Source: Marinospirillum celere (lineage in GTDB: Bacteria > Pseudomonadota > Gammaproteobacteria > Pseudomonadales > Halomonadaceae). Taken from it: 64,000 bases of DNA. A program made the translations under genes and the position numbers. Shown piece after piece: positions 46,821-54,726 of the stretch. The DNA lies in the NCBI RefSeq assembly GCF_900112235.1, contig NZ_FOLH01000006.1:61617-125616 (forward strand). Reading direction: 5' to 3'. Each line of letters begins with the position of its first letter. Position 1 is the stretch's first letter. The notes beneath the pieces were generated by a model that worked only from the letters and a program-made list of their open reading frames with translations, made no database searches and was not told where the DNA came from.

Positions 46821-47071
46821 AGCTCATCTTCTCCGAAAATGCCTGGGAAGATTATCTTTACTGGCAGAAAGCTGACAAAAAACTCCTGAACCGAATCAAC
46901 AAGCTAATCAAGGAGACGAAACGCGAACCGTTCGACGGCATCGGTAAGCCGGAACCCCTCAAGCACAGCTTAGCTGGTTACTGGTCCCGCCGAATTAACG
47001 ACGAGCACCGCATGGTCTACAAGGTCACAGATGACGCATTGCTCCTGGCCCAGCTCCGGTACCACTACTGA
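46817..47071 (+). CDS. yoeB: YoeB-like mRNA interferase toxin, cassette 5 (reversed)
   Basis: 84-residue toxin: MKLIFSENAWEDYLYWQ, GKPEPLKHSLAGYWSRRINDEHRMVYKV, ending LAQLRYHY. The glutamate, arginine and C-terminal His-Tyr of the YoeB active site are all there. It cleaves mRNA on the ribosome when not bound by YefM. The stop is exactly at the cassette boundary, 47071. Confidence 0.94.
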   Translation: MKLIFSENAWEDYLYWQKADKKLLNRINKLIKETKREPFDGIGKPEPLKHSLAGYWSRRINDEHRMVYKVTDDALLLAQLRYHY

Positions 47072-47122
47072 TTTAACGGCAGTTTGATGGCTCATGATGC
47101 GTTCTTTCTGAGTTATCATTTG

Positions 47123-47180
47123 TGGCAGAATATTTTATATTAGGGACTTATTCGCATGTTCCCTAGGTAAAAATCTGCCA
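47123..47180. repeat. 58-bp nested palindrome
   Basis: Outer arms TGGCAGA and TCTGCCA enclose inner arms TAGGGA(C) and TCCCTA with TTATTCGCA between. It lies between the stop of yoeB and the stop of the AFG1-like gene, so it could end both transcripts, but there is no T-run on the yoeB side. The piece TAGGGACTTATTCGCA recurs with one extra base at 48783-48799. It may be an end of a REP-like or insertion element; the origin is not known. Confidence 0.6.
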
Positions 47181-47214
47181 TAGGTTCAATGGATTGCAAG
47201 GTAAAGAGCTTTCG

Positions 47215-48708
47215 TCATTGCCGTCCCCATTCCTTTCCACCCATTTCTACCAACCGAGACGCGGCTCGTCGAAAGGAAAAGACGAGCTCATTGGTCGCCG
47301 ATAATTGTGCCAGTGACACGCCACTTCGACCCGTCGCCGACCACTCAAATTCTTCACCCTCTTTGGTGCGAATCATGGTCGTCGCAAAGGAACTCGAGTT
47401 TCCCCCCTTCTCACTGACAAACAATTCTTCATTTCCATCACTGCTTTCAACTTGCGCTTCAAACTCGACAAATAATTCATCAAGCGGGACTTTTGCCGCC
47501 AGCACCAAGCGGGTGCGAGATTCATAACACACGTCAATGAGGGTCACGAATCGTCGCGCTTCGTCGAGGTGATTGACGTCTAATTGCGGCACCCGGTCCA
47601 TGATGAGGACCTGAAATCGGTCGCAGAGGGAAATATAATCAGCCGCGCCGAGTGGTTGGTAGCATAACTCGGAAAAGTCAAACCAGGCGCACCGGTCATT
47701 CAATCGGGCGACCTGGGCGGTGCGACCGAAGGATACGTGAATGGCCTCGGCCTCAGTTCTGGATGCAGTGCCACCAAATATTTCTTTCAACTGCGCCTGC
47801 ATGTTGTTATCACTATTATTGTCGCCGTGAACATCCTTGTTTGACCAAAAATAGGATTGACCATCAGCTCGAGTTTCGAGTCGATAATCCTTGGCGGAAT
47901 CCTCCATGGAGATAATGTCGAACCTGTGTTTTAACATGTCTATGAATGGCAAAAAGAGGGATCGGTTAATGCCTCCCTCATACAAGGCATCGGGGGAGCG
48001 ATTCGAGGTGGCCACCACCACGACATTCCAATCCAATAATAATAAAAAAAGTCGTTTCAAAATCATGGCATCGGCAACGTCTGTTACTTGAAATTCATCG
48101 AAACAGAGGAGTTGGGCTTCCTGTGCCAATTGCTGCGCAATGATGGGTATCGCATCATCTTGTGGGTGCTTCTGTTTGTAGACAAAGATTCGATGATGGA
48201 CATCTAGCATGAATTCATGAAAGTGGACGCGGCGTTTGGTAATTTTTACGTGTTTGAAACTGTGAGTGTCATTATTACAGCAAGAATCATCAGGAACATT
48301 AACCGACGCGTAAAAGAGATCCATTAGAAAGCTCTTGCCGACCCCGACCGGTCCATGAATGTACATGCCTCGCGGTGGTGGACCAAAAGACCACAAATGG
48401 AATTTCTTTCGAAGAAAGGACTGAGCGGATGCCAAGGATCGCCTCAGTAACAGTAACAGCGGACTGCTGCTTGTAGAGCTGCTCTCTGACGGTCTGCCGG
48501 TGCGCACGGGTACTGGTGGGAGCGAGGTAAGAGACTCGTGCAGGGCATCGAGTTTTGCCGCCAGAGCGACTTGCGCGTCATCTCGTCGCACCTCCTCCGC
48601 ATCCACCTTGCGTTTATACGCCGCTGTCACGGGGCCTGTCGGGAGGGACCGCCGAGCAACGCGATGTTGTGCTGCCATATTCTTCATCACCGTCTTCATC
48701 ATCAACAT
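47215..48708 (-). CDS. AFG1/LACE1-type AAA ATPase, eukaryote-like, in the integron array
   Basis: 497-residue AFG1/ZapE-family ATPase. Walker A GPVGVGKSFLMD at 119-130, Walker B LLCFDEFQVTDVADA at 200-214, sensor VVATSNRSPDALYEGGINRS, then WFDFSELCYQPLGAADY and C-terminal SRLVEMGG. Bacterial ZapE is about 360-380 residues. This protein has a longer basic N-terminus (RVARRSLPTG) like an organelle presequence, Ser-rich and Asn/Asp-rich insertions, and GINRSLFLPFIDMLK as in stramenopile AFG1. In mitochondria AFG1 helps handle respiratory-complex subunits. No good ribosome site precedes ATG 48708. No intron is seen. Foreign eukaryotic origin is inferred; a divergent bacterial homologue or an assembly chimera remains possible. 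Confidence 0.85.
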   Translation of the reverse strand: MLMMKTVMKNMAAQHRVARRSLPTGPVTAAYKRKVDAEEVRRDDAQVALAAKLDALHESLTSLPPVPVRTGRPSESSSTSSSPLLLLLRRSLASAQSFLRKKFHLWSFGPPPRGMYIHGPVGVGKSFLMDLFYASVNVPDDSCCNNDTHSFKHVKITKRRVHFHEFMLDVHHRIFVYKQKHPQDDAIPIIAQQLAQEAQLLCFDEFQVTDVADAMILKRLFLLLLDWNVVVVATSNRSPDALYEGGINRSLFLPFIDMLKHRFDIISMEDSAKDYRLETRADGQSYFWSNKDVHGDNNSDNNMQAQLKEIFGGTASRTEAEAIHVSFGRTAQVARLNDRCAWFDFSELCYQPLGAADYISLCDRFQVLIMDRVPQLDVNHLDEARRFVTLIDVCYESRTRLVLAAKVPLDELFVEFEAQVESSDGNEELFVSEKGGNSSSFATTMIRTKEGEEFEWSATGRSGVSLAQLSATNELVFSFRRAASRLVEMGGKEWGRQ

Positions 48709-49045
48709 GATGAGTTTTTCAACATGGTAAGGAAAGTACGATCAAGTCCGCTTCTTCCCGCTTTTTTCGATTGTCTCAGGTCTAGGGACTTAATTCGCAA
48801 TTTACCTCGTCGGTTTCCCCAGTATCTTCGAGGAGTTGCGAATGCGTATAAGAGACCCTTTCCTCCTCTCGGGTTTCCGAATCTAGTCAATCACACAAAA
48901 GCCCAGTCAGACCTTCCTCTTGCCAGGGTCGTTTACGTGTGAGTCGGCTAGCCACCGCATCATCTAATGCATCGAAATGCCTTAGGAGCAGTCGGTTCGT
49001 GCGAGGTGATAACACTAGATCTATTCCTCTATCTGTTTAACGAGC
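48709..49045. other. Leader of the AFG1-like gene, no other gene
   Basis: 337 bp between the AFG1-like ATG and the insertion sequence. I find no bacterial gene, ribosome site or terminator. It contains TAGGGACTTAATTCGCA at 48783-48799 (related to the palindrome at 47123-47180) and, next to the IS end, GTTTAAC at 49035-49041, which on the minus strand matches the GTTRRRY core of integron sites. Confidence 0.6.
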
Positions 49046-50880
49046 CTGTAGAAAAACTCATTTCCAGCCAGCTTTCTCTACCAACAGCTCGTGCTCTGTT
49101 GTTCATTTTCGATTGCCGGTTTTTGTCGGCAACTAACTTTTAATTCTGTATTTTCTGGCCTTTTCAGGCTTAGGCCTCTGTAAGCCAGCCGTGATAAGGC
49201 TTACAGCACCTGTTTCTGGGGCTGGCCCACAGCCCCTATTCTGCCGTTTTAGTGAACCAACTTGCCATAACCAGCGAGCTTTTCAATGTTGTGGATCAGG
49301 CAAAAGAGTTGCCACTGACCTTGTACCTTGGCCTTGCCTCTCAGACTGAAGCGATTCAGTCCTTTATTGGTGCCGATGTTGCCGAAAACCGGCTCTACAA
49401 CCGACATACGATGGCTGTAAATTTGCTTGCCTCTAGGGCTATCCACACGGTGTTTCATCCAGTCGGTGTAGCTGGGTGGCCGTTTGTCATTTAAAGGGAA
49501 GCAGACCTGGCGTCCAGCACCTTTACGGTGGTCGGCTGCTGCCGGGTTTTTCATGCACAGGTGCTTTTTCTTGCAGTGCCGACATTGCAGCAGCTTGCCT
49601 TCAAAATAGGCTGTCAGTTGCCCCTGGTCGTTGGCTCTTGTACCCCGGTGGCTGATCTGGTTGCCAGCAGGACAGATGCAAGTCAGGTTGATGGGATCGA
49701 ACTGGAACTCGCTGGCCGGGATGAGTTGTTTGGCTTTGGGTTTGCCGGGTGTCTGGTGGCGTTTGCCGTATTTGTCTTTCTGGTGAGCGAACTTTGGATC
49801 ACGGCTTCTAAACTGGTTGTCAGGGATGTAGGCGTTGATGCCATTCTGGTGCAGGTATTTCATGTTGGCTTCGTTGGCAAAGCCGGTGTCAGCGGTAACG
49901 ATGATGCCTTCTTTATAGAGGTTGTTGCTGAGCTTCAGGCGTTGATAACGGGCTTTAATTTTCTCAAGGATCGGCTGTAGGGTATGGTGCTCTTGCCCTT
50001 CCCCGAAGGCCTGGGCATCAATGATAATTTGATGCTTTTTGTCGACGGAAGCCACGCCGTTATAGCCCTGGATGGTGCCCTTGCTGGTCGTCATTTTGGC
50101 CGATTGGTTGTCGGTGATGTTGCTTTTGACTTCCTTGCCTCGTTTACTCTGCCCCTTCCTTGGGGTGTTGCTCTTTAGGAAGCGATCAACCTTTTCAGCG
50201 GCTTCGTTCAGGGTCAGGATGGTTTGAGCTTTACGGATGTCCTGATCCAGTTCTTCTTCACTCTCCCAGGTGTCTCGATCCTGATGTTCATTCAGATGGT
50301 GGCGAATCAGGCGTTTGAGTTTTTGGCGCTTTTGCTCAAGCTCTTTAAAGGTGCCTGACCATTCCTTGGCCGCATTAGAGCGCATTTTACAGCCATCAAT
50401 GGCAAAGAGTTCATGGCCGAGTAAACCTTGCTGATCACAAACCAGCAGCACCTGCTCGAATAGGTCTTCAATGGCCTGCGGCTGGTTACTAATAAAATGA
50501 GCAATGGTGGTGAAATGCGGCACGGTATCGCACGACAGGGCTTTGAAGATGATGTTGGTTTCGCAGCACCACTGAATCTGTCGGCTGGAGGTGATGCCTT
50601 TGGAGTAGGCAAACAGGATGATTTTGAGAAGAATCGCCGGATCGTAAGCCGGTCGACCTTCTTTGTCATTCTTGTAAGGCTGGTGGAAAGCCGAGAGATC
50701 GAGCTTTTCAGAGATCAGGTAATGCAGAGCAAATTCGAAGGTGCCTGGTTGGATTTGTTCAAGATAGTTGATCACCACCATCGACATCTGGTTGTAATCG
50801 TAATGCTTAAATCGAGCCATCCCCATGCCCTCTTTACCGGAAAACCTGATCAAATCATAGTTCAGGAGGTTTTTCTACAG
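49046..50880 (-). mobile_element. IS1182-family insertion sequence
   Basis: 1835 bp flanked by inverted repeats CTGTAGAAAAAC (49046-49057) and GTTTTTCTACAG (50869-50880), with one transposase gene on the minus strand. The right end abuts the core CCTGAAC (minus GTTCAGG) of the attC at 50881-50970. No target duplication is obvious. The frame is uninterrupted, so the copy could be active. Confidence 0.88.
49249..50820 (-). CDS. IS1182-family DDE transposase
   Basis: 523 residues from ATG 50820 (MARFKHYDYNQMSMVVINYL). Pieces of the DDE core: LFAIDGCKMRSNAAKEWSG, VTADTGFANEANMKYLHQ, and MSVVEPVFGNIGTNKGLNRFSL with the final glutamate. A zinc-binding stretch CRHCKKKHLC comes before the last part. 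Upstream in-frame starts back to 50853 are less likely. Cut-and-paste transposition expected. Confidence 0.9.
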   Translation of the reverse strand: MARFKHYDYNQMSMVVINYLEQIQPGTFEFALHYLISEKLDLSAFHQPYKNDKEGRPAYDPAILLKIILFAYSKGITSSRQIQWCCETNIIFKALSCDTVPHFTTIAHFISNQPQAIEDLFEQVLLVCDQQGLLGHELFAIDGCKMRSNAAKEWSGTFKELEQKRQKLKRLIRHHLNEHQDRDTWESEEELDQDIRKAQTILTLNEAAEKVDRFLKSNTPRKGQSKRGKEVKSNITDNQSAKMTTSKGTIQGYNGVASVDKKHQIIIDAQAFGEGQEHHTLQPILEKIKARYQRLKLSNNLYKEGIIVTADTGFANEANMKYLHQNGINAYIPDNQFRSRDPKFAHQKDKYGKRHQTPGKPKAKQLIPASEFQFDPINLTCICPAGNQISHRGTRANDQGQLTAYFEGKLLQCRHCKKKHLCMKNPAAADHRKGAGRQVCFPLNDKRPPSYTDWMKHRVDSPRGKQIYSHRMSVVEPVFGNIGTNKGLNRFSLRGKAKVQGQWQLFCLIHNIEKLAGYGKLVH

Positions 50881-50970
50881 CCTGAACGCCGCGCACACGG
50901 GCGACAAAAACGCGCCAGCGGGTTTGGCGTCCCAGCGACCAACGGGAGCGAGTGATGCGCATTGTTAGGC
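50881..50970 (-). repeat. attC site of the 261-aa cassette
   Basis: Minus strand: R'' GCCTAAC then AATGCGCATCAC, and at the other end GTGTGCGCGGC then GTTCAGG. Left and right arms pair with small bulges, as attC strands do when folded. R'' GCCTAAC is the complement of the GTTAGGC that starts this cassette at 51804. 90 bp long. The first base of the R'' box follows directly on the stop codon. Confidence 0.87.
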
Positions 50971-51756
50971 CTATATTGGGTGCCGACTGACATTTTTTAC
51001 AATATAACGTTTGATCTCGCCATTGGCTGAAACGACTGCATCTGCTTGAAAGTAAAGTAAACCCTCACGTCCCAAGTTGTTCTCATGTTGAGACCAAGTA
51101 ATCATTTCTTTTTGGTCTTCAGAGCTCTTGAGGCTAACATTAAAAGAAATCGTCTTGTTTTCTAGCCTGTCAAAGAACCGTCCCCAACCTGTAAGGTTAT
51201 TGTATTTAGTTACGTTGCCAAATATCTGGTGGGGCGCAGGTATTGTTTGCGGTAACAAGTACAAGGCGGTTCTCGAATCGAAGGATGCTAATAATTCACC
51301 TCGTGGGCGCGTAACATTAAGCAATATTACAGGCTCTTTGCGAATTGGTCGGTGAACATCGGATAGTGGTGACTCCAACGCTGCTGGTAACTCGGCAATC
51401 GTAGGTTCGATACGTTTTAAAAGAGCCCTTGAATGGGCTTCATTTTGGCTCGTCTTGCCAACGGCTTCATTAAAAGCATACTTAACAAAATCATAAAATA
51501 TCCCGCTGGATATTGCTCCAGCAGAAAAAATTACGGCTTCGTATATAAAACTGCCGCGTTTCGGAGTCTTTATGTAAAAATCGGCACCATGAGCTGCGTC
51601 CCCATGTGTCCGAACCTCGCCGTTCAAGTATGCATGTGTCACTATTGATGTTGCTCGTGCAATTCCACCCAGCGCCACAGAAGCATCATAAAGATCTAAT
51701 CGTCCTGTATCGGCAGTTCCACGCTCATAACGAAATTTAACTATCAACTCAGCCAA
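50971..51756 (-). CDS. Unknown 261-residue cassette protein, cassette 3
   Basis: I do not recognise it firmly. It starts MAELIVKFRYERGTADTGRLD, followed by LYDASVALGGIARATSIVTH and GDAAHGADFYIKTPKRGSF. One hydrophobic stretch, YEAVIFSAGAISSGIFYDFV, around residues 72-91, could be a membrane or buried helix. The rest is mixed alpha/beta with no signal peptide. It occupies a clean cassette with 42 bp before the start codon and attC touching the stop. Such single-gene cassettes often encode phage-defence or stress functions, but nothing here proves it. Confidence 0.75.
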   Translation of the reverse strand: MAELIVKFRYERGTADTGRLDLYDASVALGGIARATSIVTHAYLNGEVRTHGDAAHGADFYIKTPKRGSFIYEAVIFSAGAISSGIFYDFVKYAFNEAVGKTSQNEAHSRALLKRIEPTIAELPAALESPLSDVHRPIRKEPVILLNVTRPRGELLASFDSRTALYLLPQTIPAPHQIFGNVTKYNNLTGWGRFFDRLENKTISFNVSLKSSEDQKEMITWSQHENNLGREGLLYFQADAVVSANGEIKRYIVKNVSRHPI

Positions 51757-51797
51757 TTTAAATCCCTTTGGTATCTAATTATTTGTAATTGCAACTC

Positions 51798-51855
51798 GCC
51801 TAACTCTTAAGCGGTTATGCGGACGGCGCAGCTGTCGCATAACCGCATGTTGAAC
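51798..51855 (-). repeat. attC site of the IS91 cassette
   Basis: Minus strand: GTTCAAC, then ATGCGGTTATGCG, loop, CGCATAACCGC, then GTTAGGC. The stem GCGGTTATGCG/CGCATAACCGC is perfect over 11 bp. 58 bp, close to the classical 59-base element. R'' GTTCAAC complements the cassette start GTTGAAC at 54155-54161. Confidence 0.9.
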
Positions 51856-52099
51856 GGCCGCTGGCTCAGAGGTAGGGACTAGGGAATTTGCTTTTTAAGA
51901 TCCGGCTTTCCCTGGCCTTTTGGTTCCGGGCGAACGATCCCTTCACGATGTTTTTTTCGCCACTTTTAAGTCTTTTTTGAACGACAGTAGCTGATTTCTA
52001 CTTTCTTTTTACCTGTTTTGCCTTTTAGGCGCAAGTCGACCGGTCAGCCCAGATGTGATCAGGGCGTTTTCTTGGGATTAGTCGTGCGCCTATCTCTTT

Positions 52100-53227
52100 T
52101 CAGCTGCTATTAATGGCTTTGATTGTATTGCTGCTTTCATTCTCGGGTGTGTAGGCTGCCATCCTGCTGATGGGACTCTGGCAGTTGGGGCAACAGCGTA
52201 ATGTCGGTTGATTTTCTGTCTGCTCCGGTTGCTGTTTCTTGTGCTGAGGTTTGATTTGTCTTCGGATGCAGGCCAGCCGTTTGGCTTTGATGGCATTGGC
52301 CAGGTAGCCATAGTGGCGGATGCGCATAAAGCCTTTAGGCAGTACATGCAGCAGGAAGCGGCGAACCAGTTCCTGTGGTGCCAGTTTAAGGCATTTGGAG
52401 CCACCAGAGTCCTTGTAATCCAGGTATTGGAGAGTGACCTGGTTTTCATTCCAGCCCAGGATGCGGCCATTGCTCAAGCCGATGCGATGCGTGTAGCGAG
52501 CCAGGTAGTTGACTAGGGTTTTCCGGTAGTGAAGTGCCGATTTACTGTAGACCACCCAGGGCTTTTGCATCAGGCGATTCAGTTGTTGGTTGATCTCATT
52601 TTTTGAGACGCTGGCTAACAAGCCTTGCTGCCAGGCTTCACGGATACGACTAACCATTTGGCCTCGGAAGCGATTGGATAAGGCTTTCACGGGCAGCAGG
52701 TAGTTTTTGTTATGTGTGTGCCAGCGAGCTTGATACTTCAGGCTTCCTGCAGGCACCAGGCAGTGCAGGTGAACATGGCGGGTGAGCTGTTGACCCCAGG
52801 TGTGCAGAACAGCTGTCATACCCAGCTGGCCCTTGAGTTTGCGTTCGCCCAGGGTTTTCAGGCTATTCCAACAGCTCTGGAACAAGAGCCGATACAGGCA
52901 GCGTCCATGCTGACCGATCCAGGTGTTCAGCTCATGAGGCAAGGTAAACACCAGGTGGAAGTAAGGAACCGGTAACAGTTGGCTCTGCTGTTTTTCACAC
53001 CATTGCTGGCTGGCATGGCCCTGGCACTGAGGACAATGACGATCACGGCAGCTGTGATACCAGGTCCAGTGATGCTGGCAGGTTGGGCAAGCATAATGCT
53101 GACCGCCCATGGCGGCCGTTCGACAGTCCGTAATATGATGCAGCACTTGCCACTGTCGTGGCGTGGCCTGGATATCTTGCTGCCTTTTGCAGTGTTCAAT
53201 GATGGCGGCCAGGTTCAGGGCATTCAT
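52100..53227 (-). CDS. IS91-family HUH transposase
   Basis: 375 residues from ATG 53227 behind GGGGAGGGCGGC. Zinc finger CPTCQHHWTWYHSCRDRHCP near the start, HUH motif in TRHVHLHCLVPAG, tyrosine motif in YLARYTHRIGLSNGRILGW, and a C-terminal CPNCQSP. Performs rolling-circle transposition. Its ATG overlaps the recombinase stop (ATGA), so both are translated together. Confidence 0.92.
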   Translation of the reverse strand: MNALNLAAIIEHCKRQQDIQATPRQWQVLHHITDCRTAAMGGQHYACPTCQHHWTWYHSCRDRHCPQCQGHASQQWCEKQQSQLLPVPYFHLVFTLPHELNTWIGQHGRCLYRLLFQSCWNSLKTLGERKLKGQLGMTAVLHTWGQQLTRHVHLHCLVPAGSLKYQARWHTHNKNYLLPVKALSNRFRGQMVSRIREAWQQGLLASVSKNEINQQLNRLMQKPWVVYSKSALHYRKTLVNYLARYTHRIGLSNGRILGWNENQVTLQYLDYKDSGGSKCLKLAPQELVRRFLLHVLPKGFMRIRHYGYLANAIKAKRLACIRRQIKPQHKKQQPEQTENQPTLRCCPNCQSPISRMAAYTPENESSNTIKAINSS

Positions 53228-54075
53228 GCCGCCCTCCCCAACCCACAGAGCAGGTCTTCGGTCGGGTTGCGAGCTACATCCATCAAGGCAACCCATTGCA
53301 GGTAGCGAAAGGTGGTTTGCAGGTGCTTGTGCCCCAAAAGTGCTTGCAAGCGCGGCAAGGGCATTCCGTTCAGTAGTTGGTGTGTGGCAAAAGCATGGCG
53401 CAAACTATGGAAGCAGACTCGCTTGCTGATGCCTGCTGCTTGCGCAGCCGCTTTCATGTCCAGTCTTAAGTATTTGCTGTCTAAAGGGCGATTCTTGTAC
53501 TGACCATAGATGATGTAGCTTTCTGGCCTGAAGGCCCTCCAGTAGTCGCGCAGGTTCTGTTTGAGGCTTTCTGTAAAAAGGACATAGCGATCCTTCTGAC
53601 CTTTGCCCTGCCGAACCTTGATACGGTTATGGACACCATCCAGATCCTGAACCTGAAGGGCGCTGACTTCACTGATGCGCATTCCGGTCGCGTAAGCCAA
53701 AAAAGCAGCCGCTCTGGGTTTGGGGCGTACAAAGTGCTGCAACAGGGCCAGAACTTCATCGGGGTACAGCAGGTCAGGGATTTTCTGGTCACGTTTGGGA
53801 TGAGCCAACGCCATTCGGGGCAAGCGTCGCTGGAGCACTCGGCTGTACAAAAAAACTAAGGCATGGACAGCCTGGCGACAGCTGGAGTGACTTAGTTGGC
53901 GATCACGGATCAAATACAGCAGATAGGCTTGCAGCTCTTCATCGGTCAGTAAATCAGGGGAGCGGTGATAATAACGGGCCAGTTCCTTGATTTGTTGCAG
54001 GTAGGCTTGCTGGGTTTTGGGGGCGAGACCTCTCAGATCCATCTGATCAATCATCGCTTGACGAAGCGGGGTCAT
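53224..54075 (-). CDS. Tyrosine recombinase of the IS91-like element
   Basis: 283 residues. N-terminal SAM-like domain (MTPLRQAMIDQMDLRGLAPK, residues 1-90); catalytic domain with ATGMRISEVSAL (Arg), GKGQKDRY (Lys), HSLRHAFATHQLL (His-x-x-Arg), LGHKHLQTTFRY (His, Tyr). No integron-specific insert between the two histidine motifs, so it is not IntI. Its job in IS91-like transposition is unclear; it may resolve intermediates. Confidence 0.9.
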   Translation of the reverse strand: MTPLRQAMIDQMDLRGLAPKTQQAYLQQIKELARYYHRSPDLLTDEELQAYLLYLIRDRQLSHSSCRQAVHALVFLYSRVLQRRLPRMALAHPKRDQKIPDLLYPDEVLALLQHFVRPKPRAAAFLAYATGMRISEVSALQVQDLDGVHNRIKVRQGKGQKDRYVLFTESLKQNLRDYWRAFRPESYIIYGQYKNRPLDSKYLRLDMKAAAQAAGISKRVCFHSLRHAFATHQLLNGMPLPRLQALLGHKHLQTTFRYLQWVALMDVARNPTEDLLCGLGRAA

Positions 54076-54154
54076 GATCTAATCTCCAAAGAGGTTGGAG
54101 CATTAATTATGGATCAAAATCCCGGATGCGCCACCCGCCCCGCGCAGCGGCTTA

Positions 54155-54280
54155 GTTCAACGCCCGCTTAAGGGGCTGACAACGCGACTACCAAGTTTCC
54201 GCATAATACTGAAACCACCAAAACCAACGCATAATAAAAATGCCGCGCGTTGGAAGTCCCTCTTGAAGCGTTTGTTATGC
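54155..54280 (-). repeat. attC site of the first cassette (VOC)
   Basis: Minus strand: GCATAAC, AAACGCTTCAAGAGGG, then at the far end CCCCTTAAGCG, GGC, GTTGAAC. Arms pair with extrahelical bases; 126 bp, the size of the long VCR-like class. R'' GCATAAC complements the cassette start GTTATGC at 54733. It overlaps the VOC stop codon by one base. Confidence 0.9.
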
Positions 54281-54696
54281 TACCTTTTTGCCATTGGATG
54301 GCTTGGATTCAATTGAAGAAGATCCCACAAGTTTCCATACAAGTCTTCAAACACTGCTACCGTCCCATAGTCTTCTTCTGTTGGCTCGCGGACGAAGTTA
54401 ATACCAATCGATTTCATACGCTTAAAGTCACGCCAGAAATCATCAGTATTTAGGAACAGGAATACTCGACCGCCTGCTTGATTTCCAATGAAATCATGCT
54501 GCTCTGGCTTCGAGGCTCTGGCGAGTAACAACGTAACACCATGAGAATTTGGTGGAGCCACAACCACCCAACGTTTGTCTTGTTCAGGTTGATGTGTATC
54601 TTCAATAAGTTCAAATTTGAGTTTGTTTACATAAAAATCAATGGCTTCATCATAATCTTTTACAACTAAAGCAATATGGACAATGTTCTGTTTCAT
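54280..54696 (-). CDS. VOC-family (glyoxalase-like) protein, cassette 1
   Basis: 138 residues from ATG 54696 (MKQNIVHIALVVKDYDEAID). FYVNKLKFELIEDTHQPEQDKRW, VTLLLARASKPEQHDFIG and FEDLYGNLWDLLQ give the VOC fold with metal-site His and Glu positions. Possible roles are detoxification or antibiotic binding. It is the cassette next to attI, hence the one most recently inserted if normal integron order holds. Confidence 0.9.
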   Translation of the reverse strand: MKQNIVHIALVVKDYDEAIDFYVNKLKFELIEDTHQPEQDKRWVVVAPPNSHGVTLLLARASKPEQHDFIGNQAGGRVFLFLNTDDFWRDFKRMKSIGINFVREPTEEDYGTVAVFEDLYGNLWDLLQLNPSHPMAKR

Positions 54697-54726
54697 AGTA
54701 TTCCTTATTGAAGATTTCGACTGGTA

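Larger units (their letters stand above)
51856..54154 (-). mobile_element. IS91-like element with tyrosine recombinase, cassette 2
   Basis: About 2.3 kb with two overlapping genes, a tyrosine recombinase then an HUH transposase, as in several IS91-group elements. No inverted terminal repeats, as expected for IS91. On the minus strand it begins right after GAAC of GTTGAAC, the tetranucleotide IS91 relatives insert next to, and it ends beside GTTCAAC of the following attC. The element thus fills a complete integron cassette with attC at its end. Confidence 0.85.

Noticed and set aside
47078..47214. attC site for the AFG1-like segment
   Set aside because: TGATAAC and GTTAAAT are present but the arms between them do not pair; the palindrome at 47123-47180 has no core boxes. 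Left as unresolved.
49035..50887. Target-site duplication for the IS1182-family element
   Set aside because: The bases on the two sides (GAGC and CCTG) do not repeat; none can be claimed.
53224..54075. Second integron integrase
   Set aside because: It lacks the IntI-specific insert and is coupled to an IS91 transposase, so it belongs to that element.
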